Below are positions 35,514-43,195 of a stretch of 64,000 bases of DNA, piece after piece. A program made the position numbers and the translations under genes. Source of the stretch: CBDAQA01 sp965198865 (GTDB taxonomy: Bacteria > Planctomycetota > Phycisphaerae > Tepidisphaerales > Tepidisphaeraceae); NCBI GenBank assembly GCA_965198865.1, contig CBDAQA010000025.1, positions 496,001 to 560,000 of the forward strand, read 5' to 3'. The notes under the pieces were generated by a model. The model had not been told where the DNA came from and ran no database searches. It worked only from the letters and a program-made list of their open reading frames with translations. Position 1 is the stretch's first letter. Each line of letters starts with the position of its first letter.

Positions 35514-36512
35514 CTATGCCTCCACCCGCATCGCGTCGATCGGCTGCATCCGCGCCGCCTGCCACGCCGGGTACACGGCACCGGCGACGGTCAGGAACAC
35601 GCCGATCGCCAGGCACGCGCCCAGGTTGGACACCAGCCCGCCCCACGGCGCGTTCCGCCACGCGTAGCCACCGTACCGGGTCGTCATGCTGGCCGCGCTC
35701 AGCGCCACGCCGGCGGCCACGCCGATCACGGTCCCGGTGAGGCCCTGGAACAGGCTCTCGATCAGGAACAGCTTGATGATGAACCCGTCGAGGGCCCCCA
35801 GGCACTTCATCGTGCCGATCTCGCGGAACCGCTCGGTGACGCTCATCAGCATCGCGTTCAGGATCCCGACGAACGCCACCAGCAGCGCCAGCCCCACCAG
35901 CCACCGCGTCTGGATCCGGCTGCCCGCGATCTCCCGCGGCGTGCTCGGCACGCCGGCGTTGGCCATCATCTCCTGCAACCGTCGCGGCGCCACCAGCCGG
36001 TCGCGCACCGCCCGCAGCCGCCCCGCCGCCGCGATCCACTGTCGCACGACGTCCCCCTGATCCGGGTGAAGCGTCAGCGCCGCCACCACGTCGGTCTCGG
36101 CCACCGGCAGCGGCACGCCCAGGTCGCGGACGATCTCGCCCAACGGCCGGCCGAACGCCCGCTCGGCGTCGAACTTCTGCGCGTCCTCGCCCGGCGGCCT
36201 CGCGTCCGCCGCCAGCCGCCGCACCCCCGCGTCGGCCGGCCGCAGGTCGTCCCGCTGCACCGCGTCCCGCTCCGCCGACAGTTGCCGGAACTCCGCCGAC
36301 CGCGGGAAGTCCACCGCCCATTGCCGCATCCCGCTGGTCAGCCGGTCGGTCACCAGGATCGACGTCAGGAACGCCAGCGCCAGCACGATCCCGCTCGTCA
36401 CCAGCAAGCTGCGGCTCAGCCGCAGGCGAATGCTCTTGTACGCGATCTCCACCGCCTTGCTCAGCGGCAGCACGATCTGCCGGTTGACCGAGGACGGCGG
36501 GGCCAGACTCAT
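35514..36512 (-). CDS. FtsX-like ABC transporter permease
   Basis: A 332-residue permease of the MacB/LolC/E class: one membrane helix near residues 38-56 (LVTSGIVLALAFLTSILV), a large extracytoplasmic domain (about 57-205), then three helices (about 208-228, 255-280 and 292-315) with the typical cytoplasmic loop VTERFREIGTMKCLGALDG. It pairs with the ATPase gene downstream. Which substrate it moves is unknown. Confidence 0.88.
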   Translation of the reverse strand: MSLAPPSSVNRQIVLPLSKAVEIAYKSIRLRLSRSLLVTSGIVLALAFLTSILVTDRLTSGMRQWAVDFPRSAEFRQLSAERDAVQRDDLRPADAGVRRLAADARPPGEDAQKFDAERAFGRPLGEIVRDLGVPLPVAETDVVAALTLHPDQGDVVRQWIAAAGRLRAVRDRLVAPRRLQEMMANAGVPSTPREIAGSRIQTRWLVGLALLVAFVGILNAMLMSVTERFREIGTMKCLGALDGFIIKLFLIESLFQGLTGTVIGVAAGVALSAASMTTRYGGYAWRNAPWGGLVSNLGACLAIGVFLTVAGAVYPAWQAARMQPIDAMRVEA

Positions 36513-36534
36513 CGCCGCATCCTAGCGGAACGAT

Positions 36535-36637
36535 CGCAGAATGATGAGTGCAGAGTGCGGAGTGCAGAATGAAAACCGCGGGGATCTCCAATCAGGTCGC
36601 CTCCATTCTGCACGCTGCACTCATCGTTCTGCACTTG
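36535..36637. repeat. GAGTGCAGA-word inverted repeat
   Basis: Left arm AGAATGATGAGTGCAGAGTG then CGGAGTGCAGAATG (36537-36571); right arm CATTCTGCACGCTGCACTC then ATCGTTCTGCACTT (36604-36636). The arms are reverse complements apart from a 7-nt extra unit. It runs over the stop codon of the PqqD-like gene (which ends at 36621). Confidence 0.8.
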
Positions 36638-37004
36638 CTGCGGCCACCGCCGCCCCCACCAGCCCCCTCCGCGCCAGCGTCGCCAGGAACGTCTCGGTCG
36701 CCACCTGCGCCTCGCGATCGCTGACACGGTACCGCTTGGCCAGCCGCCGCGCGATCTGCTGCACCGACGTCTTGCCGTCGCAGCTCTCCCACACCATCCG
36801 CCCCAGCGCGTCCAGCTCGAACGACTTCGTCGCCCCCGCCGGCACCCGCAGCAGCCACCCGGCCCACCGCTTCTGCGTCAGCGGCACCGTCAGCCGACAG
36901 CCGCCATCCGTCCCCTCCGCGATCATGCCCGCGACCAGCTGAACCGGCTTGGCCGACAGCTGCTGCTGGCGCGTGAGGCGCGGTTGGCGAGTTCGCGTAA
37001 ACAT
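36621..37004 (-). CDS. PqqD-family protein
   Basis: A 127-residue protein. The C-terminal two thirds match the PqqD/RiPP-recognition fold: strands GWLLRVPAGATKSFELDALG, then MVWESCDGKTSVQQIARRLA and helices YRVSDREAQVATETFLATLA. Such domains bind leader peptides for radical-SAM maturases, but planctomycete genomes contain stand-alone versions of unknown role, and no maturase is in the window. The ATG at 37004 (FTRTRQPRLTRQQQ) is chosen because the upstream extension is low-complexity and overlaps the mutL promoter region. Its 3' end lies inside a word repeat. Confidence 0.8.
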   Translation of the reverse strand: MFTRTRQPRLTRQQQLSAKPVQLVAGMIAEGTDGGCRLTVPLTQKRWAGWLLRVPAGATKSFELDALGRMVWESCDGKTSVQQIARRLAKRYRVSDREAQVATETFLATLARRGLVGAAVAAASAER

Positions 37005-37258
37005 CTTGAGTGCTGATCTTACCCAAGCCGACGTCGGCCACGGGCGACCGTGTCGCATTGGCGCGAACGGGATGGGAGTCGCTTGCGCCTTCGCGGTCCC
37101 CGGCGAGGATCTCGCGAGGACGCCAGCGACTGCTGAGCGGTTCCGCGAACGGAACACCATCACCCGGTACGTGTATCAGACGCCAGCGTCCCGTCACCAA
37201 GAACCTGCTGACCCTCGCGCGAAGCGCCCGTCAATGTCGGCGTTCCGCCGACGCTCGA

Positions 37259-37264
37259 TATACT
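37259..37264 (+). promoter_or_regulatory. -10 element of mutL
   Basis: TATACT ends 6 nt before the mutL GTG. There is no ribosome binding site, so the transcript is probably leaderless. The -35 is weak (TGTCGG at 37235). Confidence 0.55.
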
Positions 37265-37270
37265 CCCCCC

Positions 37271-39082
37271 GTGCCCGTCACCGCCGCCCGCATCCAACCC
37301 CTCTCGCCGTCGCTGGTCAACCGCATCGCCGCCGGCGAGGTGATCGAGCGGCCATCCGCCGTCGTCAAGGAACTGGTCGAGAATGCCATCGACGCCGGGG
37401 CCACGCAGATCCAAGTCGACTCTGAAGATGGTGGCCAAGCCCTGATCCGCGTGGTCGACAACGGCGGTGGCATCGAGCCGGACGACCTGCCGCTCGCCTT
37501 CGCCCCGCACGCCACCAGTAAGCTGACCGACGACGAGGACCTGTTCCGCATCGCCACCATGGGCTTCCGCGGCGAGGCGCTGGCCAGCATCGGCTCGGTG
37601 TCGCACGCCCGCATCCTGTCCCGCGTCCACGAGTCGCCCGCCGGCTACGAGATCCTCAACCGCGGCGGCGCGATCTCCGACGCCCAGGCCGCCGCCAGCA
37701 ACGTCGGCACGACTGTCGAGGTGCGGAACCTGTTCTACAACGTGCCGGCCCGCCGGAAGTTCATCAAGGCTGCCGGCACCGAGTACGGCCACATCAGCGA
37801 CACGCTCCTTCGCCTGTCGCTGCCGTACCCCCACGTCGGCTTTCGCCTGACCCACAACGGCCGCCAGACGCTCGACCTGCCCGCGACGTCGCCCGAGGAG
37901 CGGTTGCTCGCCGCCTGGCCCGACGACTTCCGCGGCCGGTTCCTCACCGTCGACCTGCGCGACGCCGAGGTCCGCCTCCGCGGCATCATCGGCCTGCCCG
38001 AGCTCGCCCGCCCCACCGCCAAGTACCAGTACCTGTACCTGAACGGCCGGCACATCCGCGACAAGTTCGTCAGCCACGCCCTGCGCGAGGCGTTCCGCGG
38101 CCTCACCGAGCCCGGCCGCCACCCCGCCGCCATCTTGCAGTTAGAGGTGCCCGCCGCCGACGTGGACGTGAATGTGCATCCGACCAAGATCGAGGTCCGC
38201 TTCCGCAACGGCAGCCGCATCCACGGCGTCGTCCACAGCGGCGTGCGCGAACGGCTGCTCGGCAGCGACCTCACGCCCAACGCCGTCCCGCGTCCGGTCG
38301 ACCCGCAACAGCCGCGTCAGGAACTGCGCGAGCGATTGGCCGACTTCTTCCGCCAGCCGCCGACGCAAATGCCGATGCTGCACGCGCAGATCGACGCGCC
38401 AATGCCGCAGTTAATCTCGCCGATGCCATCGAGCGCCCCCGCTCAGGCGACCCCGGCCACTGAGCCATCGGCCGCGCTCGCCCCGATCCTCCCCGCGTCG
38501 CTGATCCCCAACACCGCCATCCAGCTCCACAACAGCTACCTCGTCGCCCAGAGCGACGACGGCATGGTCATCATCGACCAGCACGCCCTGCACGAGCGGA
38601 TCCTGTACGAGGAGCTGCTGGCCCGCGTCACCCGCGGCTCGCTCGAGAGCCAGCGCATGCTGATCCCCATCGTCGTCCACACCAGCCCCCGCCAGGTCGC
38701 GCTGCTGGACCAGGTCCGCCCCACGCTCGACCGCCTCGGCATGGAGGTCACGCAGTTTGGCCCCGACTCCGTCGCCGTCCAGGCGTTCCCATCGTTCCTG
38801 TCCAAGCTCGACCCCGGCGAGTTCGTCCGCGAGCTGCTGGAGCGCGGCGAGGCCGAGTCGCTCGACCTCCACGGCGAGGAGCTGCTGCACGACGTGCTCG
38901 ACCTGATGAGCTGCAAGGCCGCCGTCAAGGCCGGCGACCCGCTCACCCCCGCCGAGGTGGAAGCCCTGCTCGCCAGGCGTGAGCTGGTCGAGCGCAGCAG
39001 CAACTGCCCCCACGGCCGCCCCACCACGCTGCGCCTGTCGCTCCGCGACCTGGAGAAGCAGTTCAAGCGGACCGGGTTCTGA
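37271..39082 (+). CDS. mutL: DNA mismatch repair protein MutL
   Basis: Mismatch-repair coordinator of 603 residues. The N-terminal GHKL ATPase contains RIAAGEVIERPSAVVKELVE, NAIDAGA, DNGGGI, HATSKL and GFRGEAL. A Pro/Ala/Gln/Met-rich linker (about residues 370-415) leads to the C-terminal domain, which has the endonuclease motif DQHALHERILYE (DQHAx2Ex4E), then SCKAAVKAGD and SNCPHGRPT. So this is a nicking-competent MutL as in bacteria without MutH. Start GTG at 37271 (start-PVTAARIQPLSP). No mutS is adjacent. A strong hairpin follows the stop. Confidence 0.95.
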   Translation: MPVTAARIQPLSPSLVNRIAAGEVIERPSAVVKELVENAIDAGATQIQVDSEDGGQALIRVVDNGGGIEPDDLPLAFAPHATSKLTDDEDLFRIATMGFRGEALASIGSVSHARILSRVHESPAGYEILNRGGAISDAQAAASNVGTTVEVRNLFYNVPARRKFIKAAGTEYGHISDTLLRLSLPYPHVGFRLTHNGRQTLDLPATSPEERLLAAWPDDFRGRFLTVDLRDAEVRLRGIIGLPELARPTAKYQYLYLNGRHIRDKFVSHALREAFRGLTEPGRHPAAILQLEVPAADVDVNVHPTKIEVRFRNGSRIHGVVHSGVRERLLGSDLTPNAVPRPVDPQQPRQELRERLADFFRQPPTQMPMLHAQIDAPMPQLISPMPSSAPAQATPATEPSAALAPILPASLIPNTAIQLHNSYLVAQSDDGMVIIDQHALHERILYEELLARVTRGSLESQRMLIPIVVHTSPRQVALLDQVRPTLDRLGMEVTQFGPDSVAVQAFPSFLSKLDPGEFVRELLERGEAESLDLHGEELLHDVLDLMSCKAAVKAGDPLTPAEVEALLARRELVERSSNCPHGRPTTLRLSLRDLEKQFKRTGF

Positions 39083-39085
39083 CAC

Positions 39086-39120
39086 GGGCGAAGCCCACGG
39101 CGGCGCGGTGGGCTTCGCCC
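39086..39120. terminator. Bidirectional hairpin between mutL and the DUF4190-like gene
   Basis: A perfect 13-bp stem GGGCGAAGCCCAC / GTGGGCTTCGCCC (39086-39098 and 39108-39120) with a 9-nt loop in the gap between two convergent genes. No T-tract on either side, so it may be a terminator of relaxed type or one of the dispersed GAAGC palindromes. Confidence 0.6.
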
Positions 39121-39139
39121 GAAGCGCAATCCCGCGTCG

Positions 39140-39799
39140 TCATGGCACGACCCAACGCTGCACCAGCCGCTTGCCGGTCGGCCCCGGCGCCAGCGTGATC
39201 TGCACGCTCTTGGGCGTCGTGCCGAACACGGCGTTGCCGGCCACGATCGTCGTCGTCGCGCCGTTCGTCGAGTTCACCGACGCGCTGACGAACGTCGTGT
39301 CGCTCAACGCGCCCAGCGGCTTCACGCGGTCGACCAACGCCTGGATCTCCTCCGGCGCCGTGCCCGGCACGCAGTCGGTGGCGGCGGCCGCCGTGTCGCC
39401 CGCGCCCACGTGCGTCAGGAACGACCGGGCCGTCGCCCGGTCCGGGGCCGTCGCCCGGTAGAACCCGAAGCCCGCCAGCCCGGCCCCGCTCCACCCCAGC
39501 AGGGTCAGCACGCCCAGCACCAGCCCCGCGATGGCCAGCCCGCGCCCCTTCACGTTCGGCTTGCCCGTGCTGCCGATGCCGACGATCCCCAGCACGATCG
39601 CGATCAGCCCGCCGATCACCGGCACGCAGAACCCCACGAACCCCAGCACCAGGCTCGCGATCGCCGCCCCGCTGGTCGTCTGCGGCACCCCGTACGGCTG
39701 CGGCGGATACCCGCCCTGCCCGTACGGCGGCATCGGCGGTTGCCCATACGGCGGTACCGGTGGCGGGGTCCCATACGGATTCTGTGGCGGCTGCGACAT
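39140..39799 (-). CDS. DUF4190-like membrane protein with Pro/Gly/Tyr-rich N-terminus
   Basis: A 219-residue protein. The N-terminal 40 residues are PPYGQ-type repeats; then two closely spaced membrane helices (about 45-75 and 85-110) in the DUF4190 arrangement (SGAAIASLVLGFVG, then GRGLAIAGLVLGVL). The C-terminal part (about 115-219) is an extracytoplasmic alpha/beta domain (ATARSFLTHVGAGDTAAAAT..., ending GKRLVQRWVVP) resembling small stress or DUF4878-like folds. Function unknown. Start ATG at 39799. Confidence 0.82.
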   Translation of the reverse strand: MSQPPQNPYGTPPPVPPYGQPPMPPYGQGGYPPQPYGVPQTTSGAAIASLVLGFVGFCVPVIGGLIAIVLGIVGIGSTGKPNVKGRGLAIAGLVLGVLTLLGWSGAGLAGFGFYRATAPDRATARSFLTHVGAGDTAAAATDCVPGTAPEEIQALVDRVKPLGALSDTTFVSASVNSTNGATTTIVAGNAVFGTTPKSVQITLAPGPTGKRLVQRWVVP

Positions 39800-39863
39800 G
39801 TGCGTGTTCCTTCCCTTCGCGTAATTCGACTCGGCCCCCCGAGCTTACCACACCCCGCACGCC

Positions 39864-39956
39864 AGAGCCCAGCGGCTCCGCCGCGGGACCCTCTGGGACC
39901 CCCTTGCCATTCGAATCGAACCGCAGGAGAAACCCGCGGCGAAGCCGCTGGGCTCT
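39864..39956. repeat. CCCAGCGGC-type inverted repeat
   Basis: Arms of 24 bp (39864-39887, beginning AGAGCCCAGCGGC; 39933-39956) match at 23 of 24 positions, 45-nt spacer. It lies between the NUDIX gene end and the DUF4190-like gene start, both on the minus strand. Confidence 0.8.
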
Positions 39957-39964
39957 GTTGCCCA

Positions 39965-40513
39965 TTACACCCCCGCGAAGTGCAGCCCCGCGTAGATCTT
40001 CAGGTCGACGAACGTCCCCGCCCGCTCGCGGTCGGCCAGGAACGCCCTGATGTCCGCCAGCGGCACCTCGTGGATCGTGATCCCCGCCGACTCGGCCGCC
40101 GTCTCCGCGTCCGGCGCCTCGTCCGCGCTCGGGTCCACCTTCGTCAGCCCGGTCGCCTTGAACACCGAGATCAGCTCGTCGCAGATCCCGGCCGACGCCG
40201 TCCCGCCCGCGCAGTACTCCAGCGTGGCCGCGTCGTACCCCGTCTCCTCGAACAGTTCGCGCCGGGCCGCCTCCTCCAGCGTCTCGTGGTTGTGCCGCCC
40301 GTCCCCCGCCAGCCCCGCCGGCAGCTCGACCACGTTTGCCCCCACCGGCGGCCGGTACTGCTCGACCAGCACCAGCTTCCCATCGTCCGTGATCGGCACG
40401 ATCGCGATGATCCCCGTCACGCCCTTCCGGCTCACGTACTCCCACGTGCCCGCCCGCATGAACCGCATGTGCTTCCCGTCCGCCACCACCACCGGTCGAT
40501 CGCCCACCGCCAT
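39965..40513 (-). CDS. NUDIX hydrolase (ADP-ribose pyrophosphatase-like)
   Basis: A 182-residue hydrolase of nucleoside diphosphate-X substrates. The Nudix box reads GRHNHETLEEAARRELFEET then GYD: the catalytic REL-EE core is intact, the spacing of the first Gly is one short of canonical. Upstream ELPAGLAGDG and the preceding VEQYRPPVGANVVELPAG are typical of ADP-ribose pyrophosphatases (the usual ELPAG motif). The ATG at 40513 has GGGAG 7 nt upstream. A 3' word repeat follows. Confidence 0.9.
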   Translation of the reverse strand: MAVGDRPVVVADGKHMRFMRAGTWEYVSRKGVTGIIAIVPITDDGKLVLVEQYRPPVGANVVELPAGLAGDGRHNHETLEEAARRELFEETGYDAATLEYCAGGTASAGICDELISVFKATGLTKVDPSADEAPDAETAAESAGITIHEVPLADIRAFLADRERAGTFVDLKIYAGLHFAGV

Positions 40514-40573
40514 GCCGTCGCTCCCTTCGAGAGGTTTGAACACCAGCGTACCCACGACACCCCAAGTCCATCC

Positions 40574-40597
40574 ACCCGGCCCGCTCGCTTCAGCGAG
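40574..40597 (-). repeat. CTCGCTGAAGCGAG dispersed hairpin, copy 1
   Basis: On the minus strand: CTCGCTGAAGCGAGC then GGGCCGGGT. The same 24-mer, with one difference, is at 48466-48489 on the plus strand. It lies between the divergent NUDIX and BatA-like genes. Confidence 0.65.
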
Positions 40598-40655
40598 CAG
40601 AAACCGCCCCCCACAACAAACGCGCCCCGCCCCCGATACAGTGGACTGACCCCGC

Positions 40656-42827
40656 ATGCCCACGTTCTCCTTCACCTTCGCCGCCGCCCTGTGGGCCCTC
40701 CCGCTGGCCGGCGTGCCGATCCTGCTGCACCTGCTGAACCGCCGGAAGTCGCCGGTCGTGATGTTCAGCACCCTGCGGTTCGTCAAGCTCAGCGTCCAGC
40801 GCACCGCCGCCCGGCGCAAGCTGCAGAAGTGGCTGCTGCTCGCCTGCCGCGCCCTATTGATCGCCCTGCTGATTTGGGCCGTCGCGCAGCCCGTCCGTCG
40901 GCTGGGCGGTAACTGGCTCGGCTCGCGCGCCGGCACCTCGGCCGTCGCCGCCATCGTGGTCGACACCAGCTACTCGATGCAGCTGCAGGACGGCGCCACC
41001 ACCCTGCTCGCCAAGGCCGACGGTGCCGTGCAGGACCTGCTCCGCGGCCCGCTGGCCGGCGCGAAGGTGGCCGTCTTCACCAGCCGATCCACCGGTCCCG
41101 AGGGACTGCGCGACGCCTCGGCCATCCTCGCCGACTGGTCCCCTCTTCGCCCCCAGGCCGCCGACGTGCCGCTGGTGGACCGCGCCGCCGCCGCCGTCGC
41201 CCTGCTGGACCGCCAACCCGCGGGCCCCCGCTGGCTCGTGGTCGTTTCCGACTTTCAGTCGACCGAGTTCCCGCGATCGATCGCCCAGGCGAAGGACGCC
41301 CGCACGGTGCTGATCGACCTGCACCCGACCGACGCCAACAGCGCCCGGTCGGCCGGCGTCACGAAGATCACGATCACGCCCCAGCCCCCCATCGCCGGTC
41401 TGCCCGCCGAGGCCGCCGTCGAGATCACCGGCCCGCCCGGCGACGCCCGCGCCGTACGGCTCCGCACGGCCACCACCGACGGCCGACCGTTGGCCGACGT
41501 CCCCCCCGCCATGGCGACGCTCGACGCCACCGGCCGCGGCACCGTGCGGTTCCCCTTCGCCCTGCCCGCCGAGCGGTTCGTCGCCGTCACGGCCGAGCTG
41601 ACCGCCGACGACGCGATGGCGTGGGACAACGTGCGGACGCAGCTCGTCGAGGTCCCGCCGCGCCAGCGGGTCGCGTTCCTGCAGCAACAAGGCGGCGCGC
41701 CCGGCGAGCGGTTCGTCCGCCTCGCGCTGGATCCCAACGAGGGCACGCTCGCGCAGTGGCCGCTCGACGTTCACACCGTCGCACCGGCAGCACCGGTACC
41801 CGCCGCGACCGACGACGTCGCCGTCGCCGTCTGGGCCCGCTGGCCCGGCCCGCACACGGCCGCCGTCCTGCGCGACTTCGCCACGGCCGGGCACACGGTC
41901 GTCCTGTTCCTCACGCCCGGCCTCGAGGACGCCTGGCCCGCCCTGCCCGCTGGCGTTAGGTCCGACCTATCGACGCTGCTCCCCTCCGCCCCGCTACGCC
42001 GGTCCGGCGATGCCCCCCGTCGAGCGGTGGTCGCCAGCGGGGCCGACCCGCTGTTGGTCGGCCTGACCGACGAGAAGTACGAGCTGGGCAAGGTGATCGT
42101 CCGCCGGATGGTGCCGATGGTTGCCGAGCGAGATGCGATCGCAGTCCTCGCCGCCGCGCCGGTCGACCCGACGCCGGATGCCCGCACGCAGGGGCTGCTG
42201 TTCCGCAAGCCGGTCGGTCGCGGCCGGTGCTTCACGTTCGCCACCACGCCCGACCCCGCCTCGACCAACCTGGGAACGCACCCCACGTTCCTGCCGCTGC
42301 TGGTCCGCACCGGCCTGCGTCCCTCCGATCGTTCCGCGGCCCAGAACGTCGACCTCGGCCAGCCGATCACGATCGACCCGCTGCTCACGCCGCCAAACGC
42401 CAGGGCCATCCAAGTGACCGGCCCTCAGGGCGAGCAGTACCAAGTCGCGGGATCAGCTCGGCCGTTCGCCTTCGCCGCCACCGAGCCCGGACCCTACGCC
42501 TGGCACCGCCCCACCGACGGCCCGACCGCGGCCCCACTGGCCTGGTCGAACGTGCAACTGCCCGCCACCGAGAGCGACCTGTCGTGCCGCCCCGCCGCCA
42601 CGGTCGCCCCGCCCGACCCCGCGACGGTCGTGGCCACCAGCGTCGCCGAGCTCTCGGCCAAGATCGACCAGCTGTCCGCCCCCGACCCGCAGTGGCAGTG
42701 GCCGCTGGCGATCGTGATGTTCCTGCTCTGCCTCGAAGCCCTCATGGGCAGCTGGCCCCGCGGGTGGCAGTGGCCGGCGGCGCTATCGCGATTGCGCATC
42801 GCACCCCGCCAGACGCGAGGAATTTGA
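40656..42827 (+). CDS. BatA/von Willebrand A-type membrane protein
   Basis: A 723-residue membrane protein. The N-terminus is the BatA domain: a membrane helix with ALPLAGVPILLHLLNRRK, then FSTLRFVKLSVQRTAARRKL and a second helix (LLACRALLIALLIWAVAQP). A von Willebrand A domain follows, with metal-site motif VVDTSYSMQ (DxSxS) near residue 100 and WLVVVSDFQSTEF. The remaining extracytoplasmic part has beta-sandwich segments; a last helix (WPLAIVMFLLCLEALMG) ends the protein. Such proteins occur in Bat/MoxR operons of planctomycetes, but no MoxR or DUF58 gene is in the window. The stop codon lies at the edge of the CACGAAG-word repeat. Confidence 0.88.
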   Translation: MPTFSFTFAAALWALPLAGVPILLHLLNRRKSPVVMFSTLRFVKLSVQRTAARRKLQKWLLLACRALLIALLIWAVAQPVRRLGGNWLGSRAGTSAVAAIVVDTSYSMQLQDGATTLLAKADGAVQDLLRGPLAGAKVAVFTSRSTGPEGLRDASAILADWSPLRPQAADVPLVDRAAAAVALLDRQPAGPRWLVVVSDFQSTEFPRSIAQAKDARTVLIDLHPTDANSARSAGVTKITITPQPPIAGLPAEAAVEITGPPGDARAVRLRTATTDGRPLADVPPAMATLDATGRGTVRFPFALPAERFVAVTAELTADDAMAWDNVRTQLVEVPPRQRVAFLQQQGGAPGERFVRLALDPNEGTLAQWPLDVHTVAPAAPVPAATDDVAVAVWARWPGPHTAAVLRDFATAGHTVVLFLTPGLEDAWPALPAGVRSDLSTLLPSAPLRRSGDAPRRAVVASGADPLLVGLTDEKYELGKVIVRRMVPMVAERDAIAVLAAAPVDPTPDARTQGLLFRKPVGRGRCFTFATTPDPASTNLGTHPTFLPLLVRTGLRPSDRSAAQNVDLGQPITIDPLLTPPNARAIQVTGPQGEQYQVAGSARPFAFAATEPGPYAWHRPTDGPTAAPLAWSNVQLPATESDLSCRPAATVAPPDPATVVATSVAELSAKIDQLSAPDPQWQWPLAIVMFLLCLEALMGSWPRGWQWPAALSRLRIAPRQTRGI

Positions 42828-43066
42828 ACCGCGAAGGCACGAAGACGCGAAGGTAGCACGAAGAAGAACGATCATCCCCCCGCGCAGCGGTCGCCCCGAA
42901 GGGGCACCCTTCGACATTCAGCAGAGTGCCCCTTAGGGGCGACCGCTACGCGGTAGTCTGATCGGCGTCCACGGTGCCCGCGGTGGTCGCACGATCGCAC
43001 GGTCATTTAGATGCCGCGGTTTTCTGCTTCGTCCTACCTGCGCATCCTCGCGCCTCACGGTTCAAG
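42824..43066. repeat. CACGAAG-word inverted repeat, copy 2, with nested palindrome
   Basis: Outer left arm (42824-42868, TTGAACCGCGAAGGCACGAA then GACGCGAAGG) and outer right arm (43024-43066, ending CTCACGGTTCAA) have the same word structure as the repeat at 25657. Nested inside is a second inverted repeat: 42880-42907 and 42926-42953, near-complementary 28-mers (CCGCGCAGCGGTCGCCCC..). The outer left arm overlaps the stop codon of the BatA-like gene. Confidence 0.85.
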
Positions 43067-43195
43067 TCTTCAGCGTCCGTCGCGTTATCGGACGCCTCCC
43101 AACACGCGTCGCCGTCACAGTCGGCTCAAGTTCCATTGACGCCTGCCGATGACGGGCTTGAGTCGATCGACGTGCGTGGTCCGCGGGAGGCGTTC

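Noticed and set aside
42974..43195. Longer N-terminus for the histidine kinase
   Set aside because: The extension is encoded by the repeat element; GGGAGG directly precedes the GTG at 43196.
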